Below, one piece after another: positions 8,034-17,210 of a DNA stretch of 64,000 bases. The DNA is from Xylanibacter rarus (GTDB lineage Bacteria; Bacteroidota; Bacteroidia; Bacteroidales; Bacteroidaceae), in NCBI RefSeq assembly GCF_001275135.1, contig NZ_LFQU01000004.1, positions 62,001 through 126,000 of the forward strand, given 5' to 3'. The notes beneath the pieces were generated by a model. It had not been told where the DNA came from. It ran no database searches and saw only the letters and a program-made list of their open reading frames with translations. Each line of letters opens with the position of its first letter. Positions within the stretch are counted from its first letter, which is position 1. Both the position numbers and the translations under genes were made by a program.

Positions 8034-8981
8034 ATGAGGAAAGTTATAGGAATAGGTGAAACCGTGCTTGACATCATTTTCAAGAACGAACGTCCGGTGA
8101 GCGCCGTGCCGGGAGGCTCGGTCTACAACGGCATAATATCGCTCGGACGTGCCGGCGTGCCCGCAGCCTTTATCAGCGAGGTGGGCGACGACCGCATAGG
8201 CCGGCGCACGGTCGACTTCCTTAAGGAAAACGGAGTTGACGCCTCTAACGTCAACATGTTCAAGGGCAGCAAGTCGCCCGTGTCGCTCGCGTTTCTCAAC
8301 GACAACAACGACGCAGAATATATCTTCTATAAAGACCACCCGCACGACCGTCTCGACTACATATGTCCTGAGATCAACCGCGACGACATCGTCATGCTCG
8401 GCTCCTACTATGCCGTCAATCCCGTGATAAGGCCGCAGGTGGCAGCGCTCATGAACCATGCGCGCAGCAACGGGGCGATAATATATTACGACGTCAACTT
8501 CAGGTCGTCGCACGCCAACGAGGTGATGAAGCTCACGCCGAACATACTCGAGAACTTTGAATATGCCGACATCGTGCGCGGCAGCCACGACGACTTCAAG
8601 GTGATGTACAAGATGGAGACATCCGACAAAGTGTACAACTCGGAGATTTCTTTCTACTGCAAGAAGTTCATCTACACCAACGGCGCGCAGCCGGTAGAGC
8701 TTCATGCCGAGGGCGGATTCAGGAAGAGCTACCCCGTTACGGCCACCAGCACGGTGAGCACGATAGGCGCCGGCGACAACTTCAACGCCGGACTGGTGTA
8801 CGGAATGATGCGCTACGGAGTGACGCGCGACGTCATCGACCGCGGCCTCGGCGAGGAACTGTGGGACAAGGTGATTGAATGTGCGCAGAAGTTCTCGGCC
8901 AACTGCTGCAAGAGCATAGACAACTCTATCGACAAGGAGTTTGGCGAGGCCATGCGCAAGGAGGCCCTACAGGCCGGATAG
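8034..8981 (+). CDS. PfkB family carbohydrate kinase
   Basis: A 315-residue ribokinase/PfkB-family sugar kinase that transfers phosphate from ATP to a sugar hydroxyl. It shows the N-terminal VPGGSVYNGIISLGRAG substrate motif (residues about 25-41) and the C-terminal STIGAGDNFNAGL signature near 243, with the catalytic Asp of GAGD. MRKVIGIGETVLD is taken as the start; an in-frame ATG six codons upstream (8016) is the alternative. The sugar cannot be specified. The flavodiiron gene follows after 81 bp on the same strand. Confidence 0.85.
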   Translation: MRKVIGIGETVLDIIFKNERPVSAVPGGSVYNGIISLGRAGVPAAFISEVGDDRIGRRTVDFLKENGVDASNVNMFKGSKSPVSLAFLNDNNDAEYIFYKDHPHDRLDYICPEINRDDIVMLGSYYAVNPVIRPQVAALMNHARSNGAIIYYDVNFRSSHANEVMKLTPNILENFEYADIVRGSHDDFKVMYKMETSDKVYNSEISFYCKKFIYTNGAQPVELHAEGGFRKSYPVTATSTVSTIGAGDNFNAGLVYGMMRYGVTRDVIDRGLGEELWDKVIECAQKFSANCCKSIDNSIDKEFGEAMRKEALQAG

Positions 8982-9062
8982 ACACGCCGCCACGACAGCC
9001 GGAGGCGGCAGCCCATACCATGAAAAAAGAATAACAATAAACCAAATAAATTTATTTGAACC

Positions 9063-10256
9063 ATGATTGAGATTAAAGACAACATCTATTATGTAGGCGT
9101 CAACGACCGCAACAAGGAGCTCTTCGAGGGCCTATGGCCGCTGCCTAACGGAGTTTCGTACAACTCTTACCTCATTGTCGATGAGAAAGTGTGCCTCGTC
9201 GACACAGTCGAGGTAGACTTCTTCATGCCATATATCAAGAACATCAAGGAGGTGATAGGCAACCGCAAGATAGACTATCTGGTGATAAACCACATGGAAC
9301 CCGACCACAGCGGCGCCATAGAGCTTATCAGAAAATATTATCCCGAGATAAAGATCGTTGCCAACAAGAAGACGTTCGGCATGATCGAAGGCTTCTACGG
9401 CATAACGACCAACGAGGTGGAGGTGAAGAACGGCAGCAAGCTGAGCCTCGGAAGGCATGAGCTCAACTTCGTTCTGACGCCTATGGTTCACTGGCCCGAG
9501 ACGATGGTTACGCTCGACACGACGAGCAACGTGCTCTTCTCGGGCGACGCGTTCGGCTGCTTCGGCGCGCTGAACGGCGGCATAATAGACTCTGACATCA
9601 ACTGCGACACGTTCTGGCTCGAGATGGTTCGCTACTATTCGAACATCGTCGGCAAGTACGGAGTGCCCGTACAGAACGCCCTGAAGAAGCTTGAGGGAGT
9701 GCAGCTCGACTATATCTGCTCTACGCACGGCCCCGTATGGCACGAGCATATCAGCAAAGTGATAGACATATACGACCGTCTGAGCCGCTATGAGACCGAG
9801 GAAGGCATCGTGATATGCTACGGAACGATGTACGGCAACACAGAACGTATGGCCGAGGTGATAGCACGGGCGGCAAGCCAGGCAGGCATCAAGAACATCG
9901 TTATGTACAACGTGTCGAAGACTCACCACTCTTACATACTGCGCGACATATTCCGCTACCGCGCACTCATCGTGGGCGCACCGACCTACAACGCAGGTCT
10001 TTACCACGAAATGGAGGTTCTGCTGAGCGAGATAGCAGGCAAGGACATCAAGAACCGCCACTATATCGGATGGTTCGGAAGCTACGCATGGGCCGGCAAG
10101 GCCGTTGAGCGCATACACCACTGGAACGAAACCAAGCTGAAGTTTGAGGCTGTGGGCACTCCGGTTGAGATGAAGCAGAGTCTGAAAGAAGACTCTTACG
10201 CACAGTGTGAGGCCCTGGGCCGCGCCATGGCTGAAAGGCTTAAACAAGACCGATAA
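9063..10256 (+). CDS. Flavodiiron protein (FprA family A-type flavoprotein)
   Basis: A 397-residue flavodiiron protein, an oxygen- or NO-reducing enzyme that protects anaerobes. The N-terminal metallo-beta-lactamase-like domain carries the diiron ligands HMEPDHSG (H77, E79, D81, with H82), the His in PMVHWPE near 143, the Asp in SGDAFG near 162 and the His in STHGPVWH near 222. From about residue 250 a flavodoxin domain follows, with the FMN loop CYGTMYGNTERMAE. No rubredoxin domain is fused. Its stop overlaps the symporter start by one base (TAATG), so the two are translationally coupled. Confidence 0.93.
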   Translation: MIEIKDNIYYVGVNDRNKELFEGLWPLPNGVSYNSYLIVDEKVCLVDTVEVDFFMPYIKNIKEVIGNRKIDYLVINHMEPDHSGAIELIRKYYPEIKIVANKKTFGMIEGFYGITTNEVEVKNGSKLSLGRHELNFVLTPMVHWPETMVTLDTTSNVLFSGDAFGCFGALNGGIIDSDINCDTFWLEMVRYYSNIVGKYGVPVQNALKKLEGVQLDYICSTHGPVWHEHISKVIDIYDRLSRYETEEGIVICYGTMYGNTERMAEVIARAASQAGIKNIVMYNVSKTHHSYILRDIFRYRALIVGAPTYNAGLYHEMEVLLSEIAGKDIKNRHYIGWFGSYAWAGKAVERIHHWNETKLKFEAVGTPVEMKQSLKEDSYAQCEALGRAMAERLKQDR

Positions 10257-11458
10257 TGAAAAAGATAAAGCTGGGCCTGCTGCCAAGAGTTATCATAGCG
10301 ATAGCTCTTGGCATAGCGCTGGGCAATGTGCTCAGCCTGCCGGTAGTAAGGGTGTTCGTCACCTTCAACGCTGTGTTCAGCCAGTTTCTCAACTTTGTCA
10401 TTCCGCTGATAATCATCGGCCTGGTTACTCCTGCCATTGCCGACATCGGCAAGGGCGCGGGCAAGCTGCTGCTGGCCACGGTAGCCATAGCATACGCCGA
10501 CACGGTGCTCACTGGAGTGCTGTCGTATGGCGTGGGAACAAGCCTGTTCCCGTCGATGATTTCGTCGGTTTCCGACTTCAGTTCCGTTGTGAAGCCGGAG
10601 GGAACTGCTCCTTACTTCGAGATAACCATACCGCCAATGGCCGACGTCATGAGCGCACTGGTGTTCTCGTTTCTCATGGGCCTGTGTATAGCCTACAGCA
10701 ACACGCCCACTCTGAAAAATGCCTTCATGGAGCTGAAGGAGGTAATCACCAAGACCATAGCCGTGGCGGTGGTTCCGCTGTTGCCGCTCTTTATCTTCGG
10801 CATATTCCTTGATATGACGATGAAGGGCGACGCCATGCGCATCATGACGGTGTTTGCCAAGATTATAGTTGTAATCTTCGCGCTCCACATCTTTGTACTT
10901 CTTTACCAGTATGTCATAGCGGGAGCCATCGTAAGGCGCAACCCTCTGAGGCTGCTCATCAACATGCTGCCTGCCTACTTCACCGCTCTCGGCACGTCGT
11001 CGTCGGCAGCCACAATACCGGTGTCGCTGCGCCAGACGCTGAAGAACGGCGTGAGAAACGACATTGCGTCGTTCGTGGTGCCTCTGTGCGCCACAATCCA
11101 CATGTCGGGCTCTACGCTGAAGATCACGGCCTGCGCGCTTACGCTGTGCATGCTTGAGGGCATACCCCACTCACTGCCCGTGTTCATCCACTTCATAATG
11201 ATGCTCGGCATAGTGATGGTGGCAGCTCCGGGAGTGCCGGGAGGAAGCATCATGGCGGCTCTCGGACCGCTCGCCTCTATACTGGGGTTCAACACCGAGC
11301 AGCAGGCTCTGATGATTGCGCTCTACATTGCCATGGACAGCTTCGGCACGGCATGCAACGTTACGGGCGACGGAGCCATAGCGCTGGTTATCGACAAGAT
11401 GTTCAAGCCGAACAGAAAGGTAGCCGCAACTGCTGCGGACAACGCACCGGCGGAATAA
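10256..11458 (+). CDS. sstT: SstT-like serine/threonine (dicarboxylate/amino acid):Na+ symporter
   Basis: A 400-residue inner-membrane protein of the dicarboxylate/amino acid:cation symporter family, with about eight hydrophobic segments plus re-entrant loops. Diagnostic features are the serine-rich ALGTSSSAATIPVSL hairpin (near residue 244), PLCATIHMSGS (near 280), PGVPGGS (near 325) and the final MDSFGTACNVTGDG segment. The length suits SstT, a Na+-driven Ser/Thr importer. The assignment to SstT rather than another family member rests on overall pattern only. It starts inside the flavodiiron stop codon and is followed by a terminator. Confidence 0.82.
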   Translation: MKKIKLGLLPRVIIAIALGIALGNVLSLPVVRVFVTFNAVFSQFLNFVIPLIIIGLVTPAIADIGKGAGKLLLATVAIAYADTVLTGVLSYGVGTSLFPSMISSVSDFSSVVKPEGTAPYFEITIPPMADVMSALVFSFLMGLCIAYSNTPTLKNAFMELKEVITKTIAVAVVPLLPLFIFGIFLDMTMKGDAMRIMTVFAKIIVVIFALHIFVLLYQYVIAGAIVRRNPLRLLINMLPAYFTALGTSSSAATIPVSLRQTLKNGVRNDIASFVVPLCATIHMSGSTLKITACALTLCMLEGIPHSLPVFIHFIMMLGIVMVAAPGVPGGSIMAALGPLASILGFNTEQQALMIALYIAMDSFGTACNVTGDGAIALVIDKMFKPNRKVAATAADNAPAE

Positions 11459-11481
11459 CGGAATATATCTGAAAGAAAAAC

Positions 11482-11518
11482 AAAAGGCATCTTTCCGTTT
11501 ACGGAAAAATGCCTTTTT
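11482..11518 (+). terminator. Intrinsic terminator after sstT
   Basis: AAAAGGCAT and ATGCCTTTTT arms with an inner TTTCCGTTTACGGAAA hairpin, ending in a T tract, 24 bp past the sstT stop. Confidence 0.8.
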
Positions 11519-11580
11519 ATTTATGCCTTAACCGATATCGGAACGCCTGACGATACCCGTCTGAAATCGGCACGATACAT

Positions 11581-11697
11581 ACCTATTTGCAAAAGACCAC
11601 GTTTTAGCCTCTAAAAGGGCACATATTGCACGCTAAAAGAGCACCTTTTAGGAGCTAAAACGTGGCCTTTTGCAAAGCGTCTGACTGTCAGCGTGTT
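11581..11697 (-). repeat. 22-bp-periodic interspersed element, copy 3
   Basis: Modules start at 11591, 11613, 11635 and 11657. The leader read on the minus strand is CTAACACGCTGACAGTCA and overlaps the 3' end of the LOG-family gene. The TGA of the leader motif is that gene's stop codon. It sits between two convergent genes. Confidence 0.9.
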
Positions 11698-12230
11698 AGC
11701 AGCGCCTTCAGTTCGTCCATGCTATCGGCCGTCATGAGCGTCTTATCGAAGCCGCTGCGTATCACGCCCTTGGCCTTAAGGTCGTCGAGCATGGCAAGGA
11801 GAGAGTTCCAGAAGCCCTTCATGTTGTAGAGTATCACGGGTTTGCTGTGATATCCGATAGACGCCGACGCAGCGATGGTGAATATCTCGTCGAGCGTGCC
11901 CACGCCGCCCGGCAGCGCCACGGCAACGTCACACTGAGCCAGCATGAGGTCCTTGCGGTCGCTCAGGTTGTCGCACATCATCTTCACGTCAACATAGTCG
12001 GACACCTTTCCGCCCTTCTCTATAATCATCGGCACCACGCCTATCGTAGTGCCGCCTGCATCATGCACGGCCTTCGCCACACACTCCATAAGTCCCAGGT
12101 TGCATCCGCCGAACACCAGCGTATGCCCGTTTTCGGCCATCCATCGCCCCAGTTCTTCGGTCATTTTGAAGAAGTCGGGGTCGAGATTTGAATTTGCCGA
12201 ACAAAAAACTGCTATCTTCATTGTATTCAA
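11688..12230 (-). CDS. LOG family protein (TIGR00730 Rossmann fold)
   Basis: A 180-residue cytoplasmic protein of the LOG/YvdD family, nucleoside 5'-monophosphate phosphoribohydrolases that release free bases (cytokinin-activating in plants). It carries the FGGCNLGLMECVAKAV glycine-rich segment near residue 40 and the catalytic ALPGGVGTLDEIF motif near residue 105. A second ATG three codons in (MKIAVFC) is an equally good start. The last codons and the stop come from the leader of element copy 3. The higA stop lies 12 bp upstream of this gene, so it may be cotranscribed with higBA. Confidence 0.88.
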   Translation of the reverse strand: MNTMKIAVFCSANSNLDPDFFKMTEELGRWMAENGHTLVFGGCNLGLMECVAKAVHDAGGTTIGVVPMIIEKGGKVSDYVDVKMMCDNLSDRKDLMLAQCDVAVALPGGVGTLDEIFTIAASASIGYHSKPVILYNMKGFWNSLLAMLDDLKAKGVIRSGFDKTLMTADSMDELKALLTR

Positions 12231-12242
12231 ATAATTATCCGT

Positions 12243-12554
12243 TTACAGCAGCGCAGCTGCCTTTCTTATCTCCGCCAGCCTCTTTGCCAGCTTCTTGTCC
12301 TCCCTTGCCACCTGCAGATTATAGTCGCTCTGCATGCCCACAAGTATATATGCCGGAATGCCGAGAGCAGCCTCAAGCACCAGCGCAAGGTCGGTTGTTA
12401 CGGGCCGCTTGCCGTTAAGCACCTCGTTGAATGCTGTGTAAGGCAGGCCCAGACGCTCTGCCACCAACTTCTGCGACAGCTGTCTGCACTCCAGTTCGTC
12501 CTTTATCAGTTCGCCCGGATGCACCGGACTGAACGGTGTTGCCAACTCATCCAT
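12243..12554 (-). CDS. higA: HigA-type antitoxin (XRE helix-turn-helix)
   Basis: A 103-residue protein starting with FSPVHPGELIKDELECR, the signature N-terminus of HigA/VapI antitoxins. A helix-turn-helix follows at about residues 25-60 (LSQKLVAERLGLPYTAFNEV and NGKRPVT). It neutralises HigB and represses the operon promoter. It follows the toxin gene by 9 bp, the toxin-first order typical of higBA. The probable operator is the dyad at 13015-13035. Confidence 0.9.
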   Translation of the reverse strand: MDELATPFSPVHPGELIKDELECRQLSQKLVAERLGLPYTAFNEVLNGKRPVTTDLALVLEAALGIPAYILVGMQSDYNLQVAREDKKLAKRLAEIRKAAALL

Positions 12555-12563
12555 TTGTCTTGT

Positions 12564-12884
12564 CTATTTATAATGATTCGTAATGTCAGTCAAAGAACAT
12601 ATCTCAATCACTGCGCTGTCATCTGCCGAGGCTATCTCCCTGAACTCAAGCCGGTACTGGTTGTTTATTCTAACCGACGAAAGTCCCTTCTTGTCGCCCT
12701 GCAGTTTTTCATAATTGAGCGACCTGAACGGAAACAGGTCTTCTATGCGCCGTGCCTTGTACAGCACCCTGACGCACTTCACATATCCCTTGACAACCTG
12801 CGGCTGAAACCTGTGTTTCTTGTCCTGAGCCTTTCCCTTTTCGTAAAGCTCACGCAGATAATCTTTTTCAAAGTTTATTTTCAT
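12564..12884 (-). CDS. higB: HigB-type toxin (RelE superfamily mRNA interferase)
   Basis: A 106-residue RelE/HigB-like toxin, which cleaves mRNA on the ribosome in this family. The HigB pattern is clear: VLYKARRIEDLFPFRSLNYEKLQGDKKG (in two parts, near residues 40-70), then SVRINNQYRLEFRE and the C-terminal EICSLTDITNHYK. The frame is open to 12914, but MKINFEKDYLREL (12882-12884) is the family-like start. The leader from the predicted promoter is about 100 nt. The antitoxin follows after 9 bp. Confidence 0.9.
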   Translation of the reverse strand: MKINFEKDYLRELYEKGKAQDKKHRFQPQVVKGYVKCVRVLYKARRIEDLFPFRSLNYEKLQGDKKGLSSVRINNQYRLEFREIASADDSAVIEICSLTDITNHYK

Positions 12885-12993
12885 AAATTCAAACCAGACA
12901 CCTCTCCACACCAATTAGTCCATGCTGCCGTGTAAACAACGGCAACACTGCCATAACTCAGGCGTAAGTGTGGAAGTAATCTCTATCCAACGG

Positions 12994-13035
12994 CAAAGAT
13001 AACACATATTATCCTATTCACAAAAAAAGTGAATA
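12994..13035 (-). promoter_or_regulatory. higBA promoter with palindromic operator
   Basis: TATCTTTG (-7) at 12994-13001 on the minus strand. A TTTG -33 box at 13021-13024 lies 19 bp upstream. The perfect dyad TATTCAC-A7-GTGAATA at 13015-13035 covers the -33 box, the position expected for a HigA operator. The remaining bases of the 12885-13200 gap hold no gene apart from the helicase promoter. Confidence 0.65.
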
Positions 13036-13146
13036 TTAAATTTCATAAAACCTCTTTCATCCTTCACCATGTAACGTTTCCATGCGTCAAAGGCCTGCGC
13101 CACGGCGGGCATTTCAGCATAAAAGATGCAAGATTTTTCATTATTC

Positions 13147-13178
13147 ATTGTGCTTTATTCATTTATTTCGTATCTTTG
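13147..13178 (+). promoter_or_regulatory. Promoter for the DEAD-box helicase gene
   Basis: TATCTTTG at 13171-13178 with an ATTG -33-like box at 13147-13150, spacer 20. It lies downstream of the first in-frame ATG (13126), so that ATG is not in the transcript. This supports the TTG start at 13201. Confidence 0.65.
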
Positions 13179-13200
13179 CACCGCATTAATTATAATTAAT

Positions 13201-15084
13201 TTGAAGACATTTGAAGAATTAGGCGTAAGCGAAGAGATTCGCCGCGCTATTGAGGAGCTGGGCTTTGAACATCCCATGCCCGTACAGGAAGAAGTAATCC
13301 CCTATTTACTTGGTAACAGAAACGACGTAATTGCGCTGGCCCAGACGGGCACGGGCAAGACGGCTGCGTTCGGCATTCCGGTGCTGCAGCGCACCGACTC
13401 GCGTGTGCGTCAGACACAGGCGCTCATCCTCAGTCCCACCAGGGAGCTGTGCCTGCAGATAGCCGACGACCTGAAGGACTTTGCCAAATACATCGACGGC
13501 ATCAACATCGTGCCCGTATACGGCGGCACTTCTATCGAAAACCAGATAAAGTCGCTGCGCCACGGGGCACAGATAATAGTGGCCACGCCCGGCCGACTTA
13601 TCGACCTGATGAACCGCGGAGTGGCAAAGCTCGACGCCGTGAGGAACGTTGTGCTCGACGAAGCCGACGAAATGCTCAACATGGGCTTCTCTGAAAGCAT
13701 CGACGAGATACTCGAAGGCGTGCCCGAAGACCGCAACACGCTGCTCTTCTCGGCCACGATGAGCAAGGAAATAGAGAAGATTGCACGCAACTACCTGCAC
13801 GACCCGAAGGAGATTGTGGTGGGAAGCCGCAACGAAGGAGCCGAGCACGTAAACCACATATACTACATGGTGAACGCCAAGGACAAGTATCTGGCACTGA
13901 AACGCGTGGTAGACTACTTCCCGAAAATATTCGCCATAATCTTCTGCCGCACAAAACGCGAGACGCAGGAGATAGCCGACAAGCTGATACACGACGGCTA
14001 CAACGCCGAATCTCTGCACGGAGACCTGTCGCAGCAGCAGCGCGACCTCACCATGCAGAAGTTCCGCCAGCACATGACCCAGCTGCTCGTGGCCACCGAC
14101 GTGGCTGCCCGCGGACTCGACGTAGACGACCTTACGCACGTCATCAACTTCGGTCTGCCCGACGATATTGAGAGCTACACTCACCGCAGCGGACGAACAG
14201 GACGCGCCGGAAAGAAGGGCACCTCGATATCAATAATCCACTCTCGCGAGCGCTCAAAGATGCGAGCCATAGAGAAAACCATCGGCAAGAAGTTCGTAGA
14301 AGGCGTCATGCCGTCGGCTCAGGAGATATGCAAGAAGCAGCTCTACAAGGTGATGGACCAGATAGTCAAGACCGATGTGAACGAGGAAGAGATAGCTCCG
14401 TTCATGGAAGACATCAACCGCTACTTTGAATACATCGACAAAGAAGACCTCATAAAGAAGATTGTGAGCGTTGAGTTCGGCAAGTTCCTTGCCTATTATG
14501 CCGACGCTCCCGAAATCGGAAAGGTGCAGGTGCAGGGCGAAAGCCGCAAGAAAGACCGCAAGGACGACGCCCGCAAGCGCACCCGCAAGGCCGAAGAGGG
14601 CTACCGCCGCCTGTTTATCAACCTGGGAAAGGCCGACGGATTCTATCCCGGAGAGATAATGCAGTTTATCAACAAGCACATGAAGGGACGCCAGGAGGTG
14701 GGCAACATCGACCTGCTGAGCAAGATGTCGTACATAGAAGTGCCTGAAGAGGACGCAGAAAAGGTGATGGACGCGCTCGACGGAACTACATACAAGGGAC
14801 GCGACGTGCGCTGCAACGACGCCGACGAGGGCGGAAAAGGCCGCAGCAGAAAGCGCAGAGAGCCTAAGGACGGAGGCTTCGAGAGATTCGAGAAGAAGTC
14901 GAAGCGCCGTGCAAGAGAGGCTGAAGAAAGCCCCAAGAAGAAGAAAAAGGCCAAGGCACCGAAGGCCGACAGCAGCATAAACGACGACTGGCGGCAGTTC
15001 TTCAAGCGCGACAACGCCAAGCTGGTGGGCGACGAACCCGACTTCAGCGAGGAAGGATGGGCCGTAAGAAAGAAAAAGAAATAA
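13201..15084 (+). CDS. DEAD-box RNA helicase (DeaD/CsdA-like) with DbpA-type RNA-binding domain
   Basis: A 627-residue ATP-dependent RNA helicase. Motifs in order: F-motif/Q-motif (TFEELG ... MPVQEEVIP), AQTGTGKTAAFG (I), PTRELCLQI (Ia), ATPGRLIDL (Ib), VLDEADEML (II), LLFSATM (III), IIFCRTKRETQE (IV), VATDVAARGLDVDDL (V) and SYTHRSGRTGRAGKKG (VI). A DbpA-like RNA-binding domain follows at about 460-545 (YRRLFINLGKADGFYPGEI). The tail is Lys/Arg-rich and basic, ending in KKKK. TTG at 13201 is chosen as start because the promoter lies between it and the upstream ATG. Likely role: ribosome biogenesis or RNA decay. Confidence 0.92.
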   Translation: MKTFEELGVSEEIRRAIEELGFEHPMPVQEEVIPYLLGNRNDVIALAQTGTGKTAAFGIPVLQRTDSRVRQTQALILSPTRELCLQIADDLKDFAKYIDGINIVPVYGGTSIENQIKSLRHGAQIIVATPGRLIDLMNRGVAKLDAVRNVVLDEADEMLNMGFSESIDEILEGVPEDRNTLLFSATMSKEIEKIARNYLHDPKEIVVGSRNEGAEHVNHIYYMVNAKDKYLALKRVVDYFPKIFAIIFCRTKRETQEIADKLIHDGYNAESLHGDLSQQQRDLTMQKFRQHMTQLLVATDVAARGLDVDDLTHVINFGLPDDIESYTHRSGRTGRAGKKGTSISIIHSRERSKMRAIEKTIGKKFVEGVMPSAQEICKKQLYKVMDQIVKTDVNEEEIAPFMEDINRYFEYIDKEDLIKKIVSVEFGKFLAYYADAPEIGKVQVQGESRKKDRKDDARKRTRKAEEGYRRLFINLGKADGFYPGEIMQFINKHMKGRQEVGNIDLLSKMSYIEVPEEDAEKVMDALDGTTYKGRDVRCNDADEGGKGRSRKRREPKDGGFERFEKKSKRRAREAEESPKKKKKAKAPKADSSINDDWRQFFKRDNAKLVGDEPDFSEEGWAVRKKKK

Positions 15085-15118
15085 CAACAATACCTTAAAC
15101 TTTATCATTTACCTAAGA

Positions 15119-15154
15119 GGCGGCGGGGGCACAAAACCCTCGCCGCATTCTTTT
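15119..15154 (+). terminator. Intrinsic terminator after the DEAD-box gene
   Basis: GGCGGCGGGGG and CCCTCGCCGC form a strong GC stem with a short loop (GCACAAAA), followed by ATTCTTTT, 34 bp past the stop. Confidence 0.75.
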
Positions 15155-15211
15155 ATAACCGTGTATCACGACATACGGAAGGACCAATATGCGCAATTAG
15201 GGAGCAAAGTT

Positions 15212-15242
15212 TTTGCCGTTAAGGCGATTTTTCTTACATTTG
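15212..15242 (+). promoter_or_regulatory. Promoter for the beta-helix protein gene (shared sequence with 37882-37912)
   Basis: TTTG at 15212-15215, a 19-bp spacer, TACATTTG at 15235-15242. The core TTTGCCGTTAAGGC followed by ATTTTTCTTA is almost identical to the promoter upstream of the GH31 gene, including the spacer, which is unusual for spacer DNA. Confidence 0.7.
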
Positions 15243-15329
15243 CAGAAATAACCGGCCTGCAGCCCGACAGGCATCACGGGCAGGACGGACAGACGTATCT
15301 TAAATTACCTTTATCTAATAAATCAAATC

Positions 15330-17120
15330 ATGAAGAAATTGTTTTTTACCGTAATAGCCGCCCTCTGCTGCCACCTCACGGCACCGGCAGGCGACATATT
15401 CGTGTCATCAACCGCCGGCAACGACAAGGCAGCAGGCACACGCGAGGCGCCGCTGAAGACGCTCGAGCAGGCACTTAAGCAGGCAAGAGAGTGGCGCCGG
15501 CTCGGCTCAAGGAATGCCGAGGGGGGCATAAACATCATCATGGGCGGCGGCGTTTATCGCCTGTACAAGCCCCTGTTCATACGTCCCGAGGACAGCGGAA
15601 CGGCCGATAGCCCCACGATAATACGCTCTGCCGACGGCGAGAGGGCAGTAATCAGCGGCGGAACTGAGGTAAAAGGCTGGCGCAAGGGCTGCGACGACGA
15701 GCGACTTCCTGCCGGAGTGAGGGGCAAGGTGTGGGTGGCCGATGCGCCGATGACTGGCAACCGCATCGTGGAGACGCGCCAGTTGTGGGCCGGTGGACGC
15801 AAGGCCGTGCGCGCGTCGCAGTTTGCCTATGGCGTTATGGAGCGCATGAAGGCATTCAATACCACCGACGAGAGCATAACGATACCCACGCCCAAAATCG
15901 ACCTGAGCCACGCGCGGCAGCTCGAAATGACCGTGCATCAGCGCTGGGCGATAGCCATATTGCGTGTAAGAGAGATGAAAGACATGGGCAACGGACTGAC
16001 AAAGGTGTGGTTTCATCAGCCCGAAAGCCAGATAGAGTTTGCCCATCCGTGGCCTCAACCGGTCATCGACGGCGAGCGCGGCAGCTCTTCGTTCTTCCTC
16101 ACCAATGCCCTCGAACTGCTCGACGAGCCGGGCGAGTGGTACCAGGACTACCCTTCGGGCCGCATATACTATTATCCCGAAGACGGCAAGGACCCCAACA
16201 CGATGGACATCACGGTGCCCGTGCTCGAGACGCTGCTGACCATCGGCGGCACGCGCGAGCGCCACGTGAGCAACATAAGGTTTGAGAACATAGCCTTCGA
16301 GCACTCCGCATGGCGCCGACCGCTGTACGAGGGGCACGTCACCCTGCAAGGAGGCTTCCGCTTCATAGACGGCTACAAGCTGGCCGAACCGGGCCTGTTC
16401 CACAAGGCAGAGCTTGAAAATCAGGCATGGATAGCACGCCCCGAGGCAGCCGTGACGGCGCAGTTTGCCGACAGCATAGGCTTCAGCTCATGCACGTTCA
16501 GCCACACCGGCGCCACAGCCGTAGACCTAGCATACGCCGTAAGCTCGTCGGACATCACCGGATGCACCTTCACCGACATAGGCGGAACGGCAATAATGGC
16601 GGGCTGGTTTGGCGAGCAGGGCTTCGAGACGCACATACCCTACACGCCGGCAATAGGCAGCGACATGTGCAACAGACTGACCATTGAGCGCAACAAGATA
16701 ACCGACGCCGCCAACGAAGACTGGGGATGCGGCGCCGTGAGCGCAGGATATGTGAGAGACACGGAGATAAGCGGCAACGAGGTCTCGCACGTAAACTACT
16801 CTGGCATCTGCGTGGGCTGGGGCTGGACGCCGCTTGAGAGCGGCATGCGCAACAACCGCATAACCGGCAACACCGTTACCGACTACGCCCGACAGCTGTA
16901 CGACGCAGGCGGCATCTACACGCTGTCTAACCAGCCCGGCTCAGTTATCAGCGGCAACACGATAAGCATGCCCCACCCTGCCCCGTATGCAACCAACAGC
17001 AGAGCCTTCTGCATCTACTTCGACGAGGCCACCGACGGCTACACCGTAAGCGACAACAAGATGCCGCAGGAGAGCTTCGGCTACAACAGACCGGGCAAGA
17101 ATTTGAAGATAATAAAATAG
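15330..17120 (+). CDS. Secreted right-handed beta-helix protein, probable glycoside hydrolase
   Basis: A 596-residue exported protein with signal peptide MKKLFFTVIAALCCHLTAPAG. The start of the mature chain, DIFVSSTAGNDKAAGTREAPLKTL, is typical of parallel beta-helix carbohydrate-active enzymes. Beta-helix coils with repeated short N/G/I patterns run from about residue 310 to 580 (ISGNEVSHVNYSGICVGWGW, NRITGNTVTDYARQ, SVISGNTISM). The overall layout resembles GH141-type or related proteins, but the family cannot be fixed from sequence inspection and no catalytic residue is claimed. It is monocistronic between a terminator and element copy 4, outside the main polysaccharide locus. Confidence 0.7.
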   Translation: MKKLFFTVIAALCCHLTAPAGDIFVSSTAGNDKAAGTREAPLKTLEQALKQAREWRRLGSRNAEGGINIIMGGGVYRLYKPLFIRPEDSGTADSPTIIRSADGERAVISGGTEVKGWRKGCDDERLPAGVRGKVWVADAPMTGNRIVETRQLWAGGRKAVRASQFAYGVMERMKAFNTTDESITIPTPKIDLSHARQLEMTVHQRWAIAILRVREMKDMGNGLTKVWFHQPESQIEFAHPWPQPVIDGERGSSSFFLTNALELLDEPGEWYQDYPSGRIYYYPEDGKDPNTMDITVPVLETLLTIGGTRERHVSNIRFENIAFEHSAWRRPLYEGHVTLQGGFRFIDGYKLAEPGLFHKAELENQAWIARPEAAVTAQFADSIGFSSCTFSHTGATAVDLAYAVSSSDITGCTFTDIGGTAIMAGWFGEQGFETHIPYTPAIGSDMCNRLTIERNKITDAANEDWGCGAVSAGYVRDTEISGNEVSHVNYSGICVGWGWTPLESGMRNNRITGNTVTDYARQLYDAGGIYTLSNQPGSVISGNTISMPHPAPYATNSRAFCIYFDEATDGYTVSDNKMPQESFGYNRPGKNLKIIK

Positions 17121-17210
17121 CTGTCAGACACCAGACAGTTAGCGGCAAAAACGCCGCCCGACCACAGGCACAAATCAAAAAACATGACATCAGGCACACC
17201 CCCCACAGGG

